Source of the DNA: a virus
IMG/VR virus record: IMGVR_UViG_3300035698_006860
Location: 1-44,150 of that record
Length of the DNA stretch: 44,150 bases
Reading direction: 5' to 3' (one strand)
Numbering within the stretch: the first letter of the stretch is position 1; each line of letters begins with the position of its first letter. A model generated the notes under the pieces. That model worked only from the letters and a program-made list of their open reading frames with translations. It was not told the origin of the DNA and searched no databases. Below are positions 13,955-23,239 of this stretch, one piece after another. A program made the translations under genes and the position numbers.

Positions 13955-14977
13955 TTACAATAAGCCCATTTCACGGAGATCAATTATCTTACTATCAACG
14001 ACAGATGAAATGTCAGTTCGATGCTGCTTGACGTCCATGTCTATATTGCGAAGCGATCTATATACTCTGAGCCTGGCATTCTTTGTGACTTCTCCTGTGC
14101 CATTTCTTTCATCGCCCCACGCCGTTGCGTAAAAACATTGACCACTTTTCCCAGTAGTTTTGTAGGTATCACCATCCTTAAAAGTACCCAGCCAGCGAAC
14201 GTGTTTCACTGCTTGTTCCGTTATGCGAATATTAGTATTAAGATACTCTTTACCACCGAGCGGATACGGAGGGACACTCACTAGAACACCTACTGCAATG
14301 GTATCCATTAAATTCATTGGACTGTCCAGAATAGAATCCTTCTGTAATTCCAGAGAAGTGGCCAGCCAGGAGGGTTCGAAGCCAATTCTCGCATGTCGCA
14401 CCCAAATACCCTTACTCGTCACAGTCAGTCGCATACATATCGGTCCATTGTAAGATCCGAGGATTGGATCGAGTTTATCTAAAGACTCCTTAGCCAGTGT
14501 ACATTCATAAGGCATGACAGCAATAGTTATGCCCTGTGGCTCCAAGCATTCAATGCCGAGTTCGCGATTCATAAAACCGAACTGCTCAAAGACAGCGGCG
14601 CGTTTCCCTATCCAATGACCGTTCTCCCACCAGCCCATGACACCAACCTGTATTCCAGACTGCCCAACCTGGGCTATGTTTAATCCCTGACCCTCTAAGA
14701 TCGTCATAGCATAATTAGTATCTGTACCTATACGAATTGAAAGTGGGCTTGAACCATAGACCTTTTTGAATGGCAATTCACATTTACCTGTTAAGTCAAA
14801 TGCTACGTCCCAAACACTGCTATCAATTATATCAACTTGAGTTACGATTCCTTTACCGGATAATGGAGCCGGAGTCTTACCGTTCAAGCATAATTGCTTC
14901 TTATTAAACAGCGTACATCCTAAATGCTCAGCCAACCATGTCCCATTGTCATTATCAGAAATTACTAGTGTCTTCAT
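13955..14977 (-). CDS. Degenerate ATP-grasp / PurD-like protein (340 aa)
   Basis: The N-terminus MKTLVISDNDNGTWLAEHL resembles the nucleotide-fold start of phosphoribosylamine-glycine ligase. In the middle, AVFEQFGFMNRELGIECLEP sits where PurD-like enzymes carry the loop after the ATP lid. LGSYNGPICMRLTVTSKGIW then VRHARIGFEPSWLATSLEL parallels the metal-binding strand Y-x-G-x-x-x-x-x-x-x-x-x-x-G-x-x-x-x-E-x-N-x-R-x-G-x-P. Key acidic and Asn residues of that strand are replaced (RHARIGFEP), so catalysis is doubtful. It is the last gene of the late unit. AAAGGA precedes ATGATG; the second ATG is better spaced. Confidence 0.5.
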   Translation of the reverse strand: MKTLVISDNDNGTWLAEHLGCTLFNKKQLCLNGKTPAPLSGKGIVTQVDIIDSSVWDVAFDLTGKCELPFKKVYGSSPLSIRIGTDTNYAMTILEGQGLNIAQVGQSGIQVGVMGWWENGHWIGKRAAVFEQFGFMNRELGIECLEPQGITIAVMPYECTLAKESLDKLDPILGSYNGPICMRLTVTSKGIWVRHARIGFEPSWLATSLELQKDSILDSPMNLMDTIAVGVLVSVPPYPLGGKEYLNTNIRITEQAVKHVRWLGTFKDGDTYKTTGKSGQCFYATAWGDERNGTGEVTKNARLRVYRSLRNIDMDVKQHRTDISSVVDSKIIDLREMGLL

Positions 14978-15006
14978 CATAAAATCCTTTCGTCAGAGTT
15001 TTGTTA

Positions 15007-18000
15007 TTATTGTGAATCAAAAATTTGTTCCACCATCATATCATATTTTAGTTGTGTCTTAAATGCAAGCTTTGCTTTGTCCGGTTTTTTTTTTGCCAGG
15101 CTACCTAGAAGCCTCCATCTATCATCTTCGTTTATATTAAGTGGCTGCGTTGCAACTATTGACTGTCGTAAAAGTCCGACTTTCTTCATAACATCTTCAA
15201 CGCTTCCACCTTTATCCTTGACTTCTTGAGTTGTTTTTTTAACGAAATTCTTCAGCTCCTCCCTTGCTCCTTCCAGGTCAGCTCGCATGAAATGTTGACG
15301 CATTTTGTAATAATCTTCCTTCACCTTTCCAGGTATTGTCCCGGCGGAAGTTGTATCGCGATTCTCCTTTTTCCATTGACGCGTTGCTCGTCTTGCGAAA
15401 TACCAATCTTCAAGTTCTGGATACCTGATTCTATCCAACCATGTCTTCATGCCCTTTATCGCCGGTGTATTCTTAGTGGTCGCTTCACTTAATCTTTTCC
15501 AAACATCAAACTCATCATACTGACCACCAAATCCCATCAATGCAACACCGACATCTATTGCTGCACTAACCTTCGGTGCCAAGCCGAATAGTGCCATTTC
15601 CGCATCACCTTCAGAATAAGCTATTGCCTTGTTCAATCGTTCAACTGGACCAAGTATCCCCACTTCAAACAACCCTTTCAGTGCAATTTCAATCGCACTT
15701 TCATCCTCTTCAACGAGATTCCTCCCTTTAAAGGCTCGCCGTATCATCAATCCTACTGTTCCTGCGGAAACCATCGAAGCTGTAAAGGCGACAATCTGGC
15801 CACCGGCTTCAAATCTCTGAGCCATTCTAAGACTGGCCGTTTTTGCCTTGTTACCAGTGATGATTTTGGGAATGACCTCTCTCGTAAAATCAACTATGTT
15901 CCTGGCTGTGCCATACATATACTGATTGTACGATACAATAGCACTTAGAAATGGATTACTCTCGATCAATTGTCCCTTCTGCCACGGAAATTCAGTGATG
16001 AACTGAGTTTTTCGTACTATATTACCAAGAACTTTCCTTTCAGTCTGTATAGATACGAATCCCTCCATTGCCAAATCAATTTCTTCAGGAGTCATTCGCC
16101 ATGCTGACTTAGCTGCTGCCATTTCCCCTTTTGTCATTCCGTGTAATCGCCAAGATTTAATTTTTGATATACCAGCCTCTGTCACTGCAATGTTATTATT
16201 TTCACTGATCCATTTAAGTCCTGTAGCTCGTCCCATGAAGTCAGCACCAACTTTGCCAACATTCTCCGGGTCAACTCTCGCTAGTTGTTCTACCAGGTCA
16301 GTCACAGTCCCCACAGGTAACGCATGGCCAGGCGAGCCCGGAGCTACCGGCGCTTCCCTGGACGTTCTGAGAAGCGATTTAGAGAGTGGCTTTTGAGATG
16401 AAGCTCTTTTTTGGTTTAAAACTATTTTTTCATTCATCGACCTTGTATATGATCCAATACCAGCATGATCGGAAATAGTTGCTTTTCTGTTGAAATATGC
16501 TTTCTTCATTCCTTTTAATACATTACCAGCCCCCAGTCTGTAGGCTGACGCAAACGGCTGCGGAAGATTGACTGCCGATGAAAGAGAAGTCTGAGCCCCG
16601 CCAGCGAGGGCCGATCCACCTTTTGCGATTTTAGCGAGAGGATTTAACGGATCTAAATATCCGGTATCTTTCTTCTGTCCTGTGTAAAGTCGTAGAATGT
16701 CAGCAAAGTCACCTGGATTACCGCCCTCTTCACCGTGAGTTTTTGCAAGGGCAGAAATAAGATCCTCACTGAAATTTATACTTGGATCGTATTTTTCCAC
16801 AGCACCCTTAACGAGAGACTGCCGAGCAAGTGCATGCGCAGTCACGTCTGCTTCTGCTCCGAACTGTTCAATCAGATACATTCGACTGCCCATCTCACGG
16901 ACTGACTTATCGAATAATTTAAAAGGATCTGTTTCCTGGATAGCCCGCCAAGCCCCGCGAACATAGACGTGATCTGGTAAGTGCTTGATTTGTCTTACAT
17001 TCTCCAAAGTACCCACATTTTTTACAGCACCAGGGTCACGAAGCTCCTTGAGGAACAAGGATGCCTGCTCAAGAGTGAAATCTTCAGGATTAAACCTTAC
17101 TATTGCCTCCTGGATGCCTTCGTACAGCGGACCTGATCCATTCTGTATCGCAACCCTTGCGTTTCTATTGAGGGCACGTGGAAGTCTCTCATTGACAGAC
17201 CGTTGAAACAGAGCAACTTCACCATTAGGTGTTATTTCTCTGGGCACACCAATTCGCTCCGCCTCTTGCCCAGTTAATCGCATCATATCCTTCCAGACAT
17301 TATGATAAGCCTGAATCCCCGGGCTGGAAGCCGGCTTATTATATTCTTGCATTAGCCGAAGATTAGTGAACCCATTGTCATCAATGGCTGTCAACCATTT
17401 TCGTTCTTCTCTGCTCATTCCTTTGATAGCAGCCAGGAGAGGTTCACTGAATAGTCCCTGAATCTCAGCTGAACGCGCACCGGCTTCATTGAGCCCTATC
17501 TCAAATAATCGCCCAGAGGCCGTGCCTTTTACTTTGTTGACAGCAGGCATCCCCATTAAATCACTTCCCATCCTTGACAGCCAATACCAGGCACGGCCAA
17601 ATACATCGGGGTCAGGTGTTGGGCCAGCAGCTTCATTCCATAGAATGTCATTATACGCTTCCAGATTTTTAATGTAATATTTATTCTGGATTCCTATACC
17701 ATCTGGAGTGTCAATGTATAAATTAGTGTGACCAGGTTGAGTGGGAGCGAACAGCCTGATGTCAGTGGTTGATTGTGACACTACCTGGGCCGGTTCGCCA
17801 AATTTCAATGCAGGTGCATCGCCTTTAGCTATCTCAGCTAACTTCGTCTCAGTACCTCTGACTCCTTTTAATGGGTCAGATTTTAGCGTGAGCCTTTTTG
17901 GAAACGCAGCCTCACTCTTCAAAAATCTGGCTGCCTTACCGACTTTCTTGGTATACTCTCCCATCTTAACCGCTTTTAAAGCAGATCTCGTCTTGATAGC

Positions 18001-19044
18001 CCGAGACATTAAAGCAGGAGTCCTTGCAAGTCCTGCGGCCAGTGAGGGAGTGAATGCTACCATAAGTGTCATTTGGGCCTTCTCAAACTCCTCAGTATTC
18101 TCTATAAGAGCATTATACCAGTCACTACCCTCTATCTCTTGCGTCCTGGCCCAATCTCGGACATGTCCTATTTCTTCACTGGACAAAGTATCAGCACCCA
18201 GCCTATCAGCGAACCATGTGGCTACATGGGCAATCCCGGTAGGATCCAGCAAACTGGGCATCGTTACACCCTTAACGAGCATGTCTTTTTCATGCTTGCT
18301 CCACGTGTCAAGTTCCTCATTCCATTTTTGCTGAATTTCGCCAGCCATTCTCATCTTTGAATTACGCTTCTCCATCTTCTCCCACATGGTTCCGGCACGT
18401 TTATCATTTTCTTTATCAATGTTCCGCTGATCCTTTAATGCTTGCCCCCGCCGTACAGTGACTTCATTTTTAGTCAACCGCATCCCTGTCATTTCATCAA
18501 ATGCTCCCATGCCAACCTGTCCGGTCATTGGATCTACCCAACTAATTGACGGAGCGAGCGGATCCCTGAATGCCGACCGGAGAGTAATTGCATCATCTTC
18601 ACGCTGCTGTTCAGCCTGCCATTGTTTTCGCTCTTCAGGAGTGCCACTTCTTCTTTTGTCATAATTTGCTCTTTTACTCGGATTTGGATATAGTGACACA
18701 TCACCAGTCTGATTCGTGTTCGCTTGTCGTCGCATCTTAGCAGCAAGCATTGTCTTCGTATTTGAATCCATTCCGCCCAACCAGTCAGGACCAAGATGCG
18801 GAACATCACGAACGGTCGGCATAGAGGCAATCTCTTCTATTGGGTCGAAAAGTGAAGGAATACCAGTTGAAGTCTTAGGGGTATTTATCTCCTGTATGGT
18901 ATCCAGTGTGGGAGTGGGGGCATTAACCTCGAATCGATTAAATGCGTCACCGGCAGAATCGAATCTGTCAAATGCGTCGCCGGTAGAATCGAATCGATCA
19001 AATGCGTCACCGGCAGAATCGAATCTATCAAATGCATCTGTCAT
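15007..19044 (-). CDS. Large internal virion (ejection) protein (1345 aa)
   Basis: The ATG at 19044 overlaps the previous stop (ATGA); the longer reading would need TTG at 19056. The N-terminus has four copies of DAFDRFDSAG-like decapeptides, then a long mostly helical, charged body. Hydrophobic stretches include FTASMVSAGTVGLMI and LKGLFEVGILG near residues 1120-1180. Size, helicity and position after the tail proteins match the large internal proteins that podoviruses inject to carry DNA across the envelope. No lysozyme or transglycosylase motif is clear to me. Confidence 0.68.
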   Translation of the reverse strand: MTDAFDRFDSAGDAFDRFDSTGDAFDRFDSAGDAFNRFEVNAPTPTLDTIQEINTPKTSTGIPSLFDPIEEIASMPTVRDVPHLGPDWLGGMDSNTKTMLAAKMRRQANTNQTGDVSLYPNPSKRANYDKRRSGTPEERKQWQAEQQREDDAITLRSAFRDPLAPSISWVDPMTGQVGMGAFDEMTGMRLTKNEVTVRRGQALKDQRNIDKENDKRAGTMWEKMEKRNSKMRMAGEIQQKWNEELDTWSKHEKDMLVKGVTMPSLLDPTGIAHVATWFADRLGADTLSSEEIGHVRDWARTQEIEGSDWYNALIENTEEFEKAQMTLMVAFTPSLAAGLARTPALMSRAIKTRSALKAVKMGEYTKKVGKAARFLKSEAAFPKRLTLKSDPLKGVRGTETKLAEIAKGDAPALKFGEPAQVVSQSTTDIRLFAPTQPGHTNLYIDTPDGIGIQNKYYIKNLEAYNDILWNEAAGPTPDPDVFGRAWYWLSRMGSDLMGMPAVNKVKGTASGRLFEIGLNEAGARSAEIQGLFSEPLLAAIKGMSREERKWLTAIDDNGFTNLRLMQEYNKPASSPGIQAYHNVWKDMMRLTGQEAERIGVPREITPNGEVALFQRSVNERLPRALNRNARVAIQNGSGPLYEGIQEAIVRFNPEDFTLEQASLFLKELRDPGAVKNVGTLENVRQIKHLPDHVYVRGAWRAIQETDPFKLFDKSVREMGSRMYLIEQFGAEADVTAHALARQSLVKGAVEKYDPSINFSEDLISALAKTHGEEGGNPGDFADILRLYTGQKKDTGYLDPLNPLAKIAKGGSALAGGAQTSLSSAVNLPQPFASAYRLGAGNVLKGMKKAYFNRKATISDHAGIGSYTRSMNEKIVLNQKRASSQKPLSKSLLRTSREAPVAPGSPGHALPVGTVTDLVEQLARVDPENVGKVGADFMGRATGLKWISENNNIAVTEAGISKIKSWRLHGMTKGEMAAAKSAWRMTPEEIDLAMEGFVSIQTERKVLGNIVRKTQFITEFPWQKGQLIESNPFLSAIVSYNQYMYGTARNIVDFTREVIPKIITGNKAKTASLRMAQRFEAGGQIVAFTASMVSAGTVGLMIRRAFKGRNLVEEDESAIEIALKGLFEVGILGPVERLNKAIAYSEGDAEMALFGLAPKVSAAIDVGVALMGFGGQYDEFDVWKRLSEATTKNTPAIKGMKTWLDRIRYPELEDWYFARRATRQWKKENRDTTSAGTIPGKVKEDYYKMRQHFMRADLEGAREELKNFVKKTTQEVKDKGGSVEDVMKKVGLLRQSIVATQPLNINEDDRWRLLGSLAKKKPDKAKLAFKTQLKYDMMVEQIFDSQ

Positions 19045-20249
19045 TTGAGATCCCAACCATCTTTGATCGCGGCCGCCCTTGCCTCGTCAAGATTCATGTG
19101 TGCAGCTTTGTATTTCTCAAATGCCTCCCTTGTCAATGGTCCCTTACTGCCAGGGAGAACTTGAGTTTGTGTTTGCTGCTGAGCTTGCTGAGGAGCTTGC
19201 TGAGGAGCTTGCTGAGGAGCTTGCTGAGTTTGTTGAGGATTAGTCTGCCATTCAATAAGATCTTTAGTTGACATACCAAGCACAGTTTGACCAGGAGGAG
19301 GGAGCCTGAGATTATTGAACGCATCAGTAGGCAATCCAGCCTTGCCCTTGCCAACATATCCAACCAATCTATTTTTCATGCGATACATTTCACGGGCATT
19401 ATTGTAATCATCCAGATTCCCCTTTGTGACAAACGCCTTGTCCGTTGCCTCATTAGTTGCCTTCATGCCCATACTCTTCCTTACCGATAACTCTAATACG
19501 GATTTCATGTCCTCCATGTCGCCACTCTTGAATAATTCTGGATATTCTACATTGTTAATCTCAACGGTATCATCGTCAGATTTCATTTTATTACTAACCA
19601 TTGCTCGCATACTCTTGTTCAATGCGAGGAATTTCTGCTCAGATTCCTTCGTCGAAGCCTTTGCAAGACCAGTCTCATTAGTAAGAGCTTGTTCCCTTAC
19701 ATCCTCCTCTTGAGAAAACGCTTTTTTTTCGGCAGTTTGCTTTATTGAAAGATTCTTGTGATAACGATCTTCCACTCGGCCATAATAACTATCTGCCTTT
19801 TCGATTTCCTTCCGCCTTCCACCGTACTTATTCACTGCATATTCATGGAAAGCTGTTTGACCAACCGGAACACCGTCAAGGTCAAGTGCCTTTCCAGTCA
19901 CTTCGAGCCATGTCTGATCTTGACTCAAGTTAGACATATTCAACACTTCCTCCTTGCTAATTCCCATAGATTTAGAAAACGTCTCAGCAGCATTATCAGT
20001 CATCTTGTGACCGTTAGCAGCCATTTCGGCCAAGATAGAGTATCCCTGATACAATCCCTGCCTCTCAGCCGCCTCACGTAGCTGTACATTCCGCTCCATC
20101 GCTGCGACCTGATTAGTTTTAGTATTTTCCTGTTGATTCTTACTGTTCATAAAATTCTGAGCCAGTCCAGCAAGATTAATAAGACCAGAAAGATTATCCC
20201 TGGCAGTTGTATCTTTGGGAGCCCATCCCATAAATGGCATTTGTGGCAT
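19041..20249 (-). CDS. Internal virion protein candidate (402 aa)
   Basis: An Ala/Gln/Lys-rich, mainly helical protein with the low-complexity run QQTQQAPQQAPQQAPQQAQQ near residues 335-355, before a conserved-looking end (GPLTREAFEKYKAAHMNLDE). AGGAG precedes the ATG. It lies between two other long helical virion proteins, so a role in the internal ejection complex is likely by context. The family is not recognised. Confidence 0.65.
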   Translation of the reverse strand: MPQMPFMGWAPKDTTARDNLSGLINLAGLAQNFMNSKNQQENTKTNQVAAMERNVQLREAAERQGLYQGYSILAEMAANGHKMTDNAAETFSKSMGISKEEVLNMSNLSQDQTWLEVTGKALDLDGVPVGQTAFHEYAVNKYGGRRKEIEKADSYYGRVEDRYHKNLSIKQTAEKKAFSQEEDVREQALTNETGLAKASTKESEQKFLALNKSMRAMVSNKMKSDDDTVEINNVEYPELFKSGDMEDMKSVLELSVRKSMGMKATNEATDKAFVTKGNLDDYNNAREMYRMKNRLVGYVGKGKAGLPTDAFNNLRLPPPGQTVLGMSTKDLIEWQTNPQQTQQAPQQAPQQAPQQAQQQTQTQVLPGSKGPLTREAFEKYKAAHMNLDEARAAAIKDGWDLK

Positions 20250-20271
20250 TGTATTATCTCCTAATTATTTA

Positions 20272-22179
20272 TTAAAGAATTCCACCGAGTAATCCACCAC
20301 TCTCTCCAGGATCTCCGTATGATGCCATAGTCGTCATATCGGCCAACGCTAGAAGTGTGGCCATGACAGGATTCCCGAAAAGCCCCGCTTGATTTTGCAT
20401 ATAATTATTACTCATTACGGACAGTGTATTAGCGTCAAAACCACCTTCCGCCGCCGCTAACTGATACAGATTAAATAACGACTGAGTATCAACATACTGT
20501 GTCTGGGAATTGATGTAATTCATATTCGCTTCAGTCATTCCAAGTTGGGACCAGTTTTGTGAATCCTCAAGCGTCTGATCCCAGATAACATTCGCTGCAT
20601 CCGTCCTGATCTTATCAGTAGACGCCATGTTAACGCCTACTCTAGAATAAGCTTCTGCGACTTCAGCAGGTGTCTTAGCGTAAGTGAGTGCTGTTTTTAA
20701 ATATTCATTATTGGACGATTTTACCTGTTCCAAGTAACTGGTCTTTTGTGTCTTAATGTTCTGTTGCAATGTATTTCTATTTCCAATAGCATTCTCTTGA
20801 AGGGCTAATTGCTGAGAATTCCTATCAAACATCGCAGTATCAAATGACGATCTGGCCGCGAGACGGGAAGCATCTTGAGCAGATTGTTCCTTTTGAGACG
20901 CCGCAGCTCGTGCCCCGCCAAGACCACCACCCGTCATCGTTCCTAGAGCAGAAGCCTCTGGTCTTCCAAATGTTTCCCAAGCGTTCTGGGTAGGAGCATA
21001 GCTACCAGTGAAGAGTTTGTCAATCTCGTCATCGGATAATGTCGGGTAAGCTGCACGAATCTCTTCGTCCGTGCGAGAAGTGTCAGATCCCTGAATCTCA
21101 TCGAACTTAGCCTCTGCATCTTCAGGACTGGTGATTCCAGTATCTAAGGCCGCCTGGTAATTTTCATATCTATCTCCAGAGAAGTAATCTGTTATTGCCG
21201 CAATTGCATCATCAACATTAAGGTCATCGGCCACTACTGCATCGCCGCTCTCGCCTCCTGCTGCATCGCCACCCATAAGATTTTGCCCAGATTTCCAATC
21301 TGCAAAACTACCGAATAAATCATGCATAATATCGTCAGATATATTGCTGTCACCCCTGACTACGAACCCGGCAGGTCCAATTTCTGGGATCGTACCCACT
21401 GTACCGTAAAACTGTCTGTAAGTTTGATCCGTATCTCCAACATTGGAATCTAGGAAAGCTGTCCAATCGGCCCCCGCTTGAGCATATTCCGTTCCCGACA
21501 TTTTACCACTCGGATCATTCGCGTAAAATGATCCTAATGCAACTCCCTGGTCGCTAACCCCTTGACTCCAAATATCATCAGCATCATCTTGACTAAATCG
21601 AAGATCAAGTCGTTCCGTCTCGGCTACCTCAGCAGCATTAATAGCCGCCGCGCTGTCCAACTGTGATTGATCAAACTGACCTATTAACCCCTGATTAACA
21701 AGCCCGGCCTGATTCGGATCCATAAACTCACCAGAATCAGTGAATCTGATATTGTTAAGTTGAGGAGTGGAATCGCCACTACTTATTAATCCTGTAATGA
21801 AATCATTCCATTCCGTAGAATCCACATCACCAAGACCGGCAATATCTCTGGCACTTCCAAAATCTCCAAATTCAGCACCGAAGCCAGAAGGATTCCGTTT
21901 GACGTGTTTGAGATTGAATTGATTCGTCCCGCTCAAGAACCTATCCCCAAACTTTTCCTGCTTAGCCTGATTTTGGCTATTCCACCATTGTAGATCCTTA
22001 TTCAGCACGCCCAAGAATGGATCAGAAAACTCCTGATTCTGCATGGCAGTATTAATATCAAAAGTATCAGGATTAGGATCAAAGTACGTGTAATTACCTT
22101 CACCAGTTTGGTATCTGGCACCAAAATTCTTCCCAGTGTTTGTTGTTGAGCTGTTACCTAAGAACGAGTTAGTACCCAT
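20272..22179 (-). CDS. Internal virion protein candidate (635 aa)
   Basis: The first 200 residues are Asn/Asp/Gly-rich and the middle is acidic. Residues about 400-600 are Ala/Gln-rich helices (ASQKEQSAQDASRLAARSSF), and the C-terminus is Gly-rich and hydrophobic. A perfect AGGAGG formed by the end of the previous gene lies just before the ATG. Position and composition fit podovirus injection proteins. The precise counterpart cannot be assigned. Confidence 0.65.
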   Translation of the reverse strand: MGTNSFLGNSSTTNTGKNFGARYQTGEGNYTYFDPNPDTFDINTAMQNQEFSDPFLGVLNKDLQWWNSQNQAKQEKFGDRFLSGTNQFNLKHVKRNPSGFGAEFGDFGSARDIAGLGDVDSTEWNDFITGLISSGDSTPQLNNIRFTDSGEFMDPNQAGLVNQGLIGQFDQSQLDSAAAINAAEVAETERLDLRFSQDDADDIWSQGVSDQGVALGSFYANDPSGKMSGTEYAQAGADWTAFLDSNVGDTDQTYRQFYGTVGTIPEIGPAGFVVRGDSNISDDIMHDLFGSFADWKSGQNLMGGDAAGGESGDAVVADDLNVDDAIAAITDYFSGDRYENYQAALDTGITSPEDAEAKFDEIQGSDTSRTDEEIRAAYPTLSDDEIDKLFTGSYAPTQNAWETFGRPEASALGTMTGGGLGGARAAASQKEQSAQDASRLAARSSFDTAMFDRNSQQLALQENAIGNRNTLQQNIKTQKTSYLEQVKSSNNEYLKTALTYAKTPAEVAEAYSRVGVNMASTDKIRTDAANVIWDQTLEDSQNWSQLGMTEANMNYINSQTQYVDTQSLFNLYQLAAAEGGFDANTLSVMSNNYMQNQAGLFGNPVMATLLALADMTTMASYGDPGESGGLLGGIL

Positions 22180-22180
22180 T

Positions 22181-22720
22181 TTAGCCTCCTAAAAGGTTGT
22201 TTACCATCTGGGCGTAGCCCTGATTGAGCATTTGAGAATTCTTATCAGATGGAGTTTGCTTCTTACTTTGAAGAAGTTTCTGTACGGCCGAACTCTTCTG
22301 GCCACCAGCGATAAGAGAAGGAGCCTGGCCTTGTTGACCGCTTTGCTGTGCCTGATTGACTACGGCAGAAATTATAGTCTGCCATGGGACTCCACCTCCA
22401 CCTCCGCCATCGCCCGCTGAAGCTGGTGGTTCCGTCTGTCCAGCAAGTTCCGCTGGCGGTCCCATCTGTTCCACTGGTGGTTCCGTCTGCCCAGCAAGTT
22501 CCGCTGGTGGTCCCATTTGCTGATTATCAACTAAACGCTTTAATCCAGGACTTTTTTCTTGAGTTTGTATTTTCGTTAGAGTCCGTGGTACTTCTTGTTT
22601 ACTTAATACGGCTGACGCCGCTGCAATAACTAACGGCCAAAAATAAACTTGGGAGTGCGAAGTATTAGGCCTCATGCACATTGGATCGTTTAAATCACAT
22701 TTAAAATTAAGTTGTCGCAT
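22181..22720 (-). CDS. Low-complexity virion protein with duplicated PAELAGQTEPP segment (179 aa)
   Basis: It contains a hydrophobic segment VYFWPLVIAAASAVL (26-40), two copies of QMGPPAELAGQTEPP (68-99) and a run of six Gly. The end, SQMLNQGYAQMVNNLLGG, closely resembles the end of the neighbouring 22722-23147 product. GGAGG lies upstream of the ATG at the end of the preceding gene. A small ejection or scaffolding component is plausible. The function is unknown. Confidence 0.6.
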   Translation of the reverse strand: MRQLNFKCDLNDPMCMRPNTSHSQVYFWPLVIAAASAVLSKQEVPRTLTKIQTQEKSPGLKRLVDNQQMGPPAELAGQTEPPVEQMGPPAELAGQTEPPASAGDGGGGGGVPWQTIISAVVNQAQQSGQQGQAPSLIAGGQKSSAVQKLLQSKKQTPSDKNSQMLNQGYAQMVNNLLGG

Positions 22721-22721
22721 A

Positions 22722-23147
22722 TTAACTTCCCCCTCCGGAGCTTAAAAGCTTTTGAATCATTGACGAATAACCCTTACTGACAATCATCGACGGTGAATCA
22801 GGAGCCTTGGGACGCTCTCTACCCGCAGCTTGTTGAGCCTTCTGAAGATTAGCATTACCACCTGCCGATCGTTGTCCAATCTGATTAACCATAGAATTAC
22901 CACGATTAAAAACATTCTGCTCACCAGCCGTAGGCTGCATCCGCTGTGTTGCCCCTTGGTAGGGACGGTAGCTATTGAAACTCTTAATTGCTTCCATGAG
23001 CATGTCCGAAGTCAGCTCTTTCTGCATTGGATTCTGCGTCGAAACAGTCTTAATGCTCGAACCACTATCGTCATTATCTCCCATAACGTCATTAAAGAAC
23101 CATCCACCAGGGTCAATAGTCTTCTGTTGGTTAGTCATACTACTCAT
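22722..23147 (-). CDS. Low-complexity virion-region protein (141 aa)
   Basis: The start at 23147 has AAGGA eight bases upstream; an upstream alternative at 23180 lacks this. The protein is rich in Ser, Gln, Asn and Gly with few hydrophobic residues, then SMIVSKGYSSMIQKLLSSGG at its end. That tail matches the C-terminus of the next gene, suggesting a shared binding motif. No family is recognised. Confidence 0.6.
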   Translation of the reverse strand: MSSMTNQQKTIDPGGWFFNDVMGDNDDSGSSIKTVSTQNPMQKELTSDMLMEAIKSFNSYRPYQGATQRMQPTAGEQNVFNRGNSMVNQIGQRSAGGNANLQKAQQAAGRERPKAPDSPSMIVSKGYSSMIQKLLSSGGGS

Positions 23148-23239
23148 TGTATTGTTCCTTTCTTGACTTACTGAGTACACACATCGTACCAGCTACCGTC
23201 TAAATAACATTGTAATTTCATGTTTGCCAGTACCCTTTT

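Noticed and set aside
13651-13983. 110-residue open frame on the minus strand
   Set aside because: It runs through a terminator, a promoter and the leader hairpin, overlaps the ATP-grasp-like gene and has no ribosome site or recognisable sequence.
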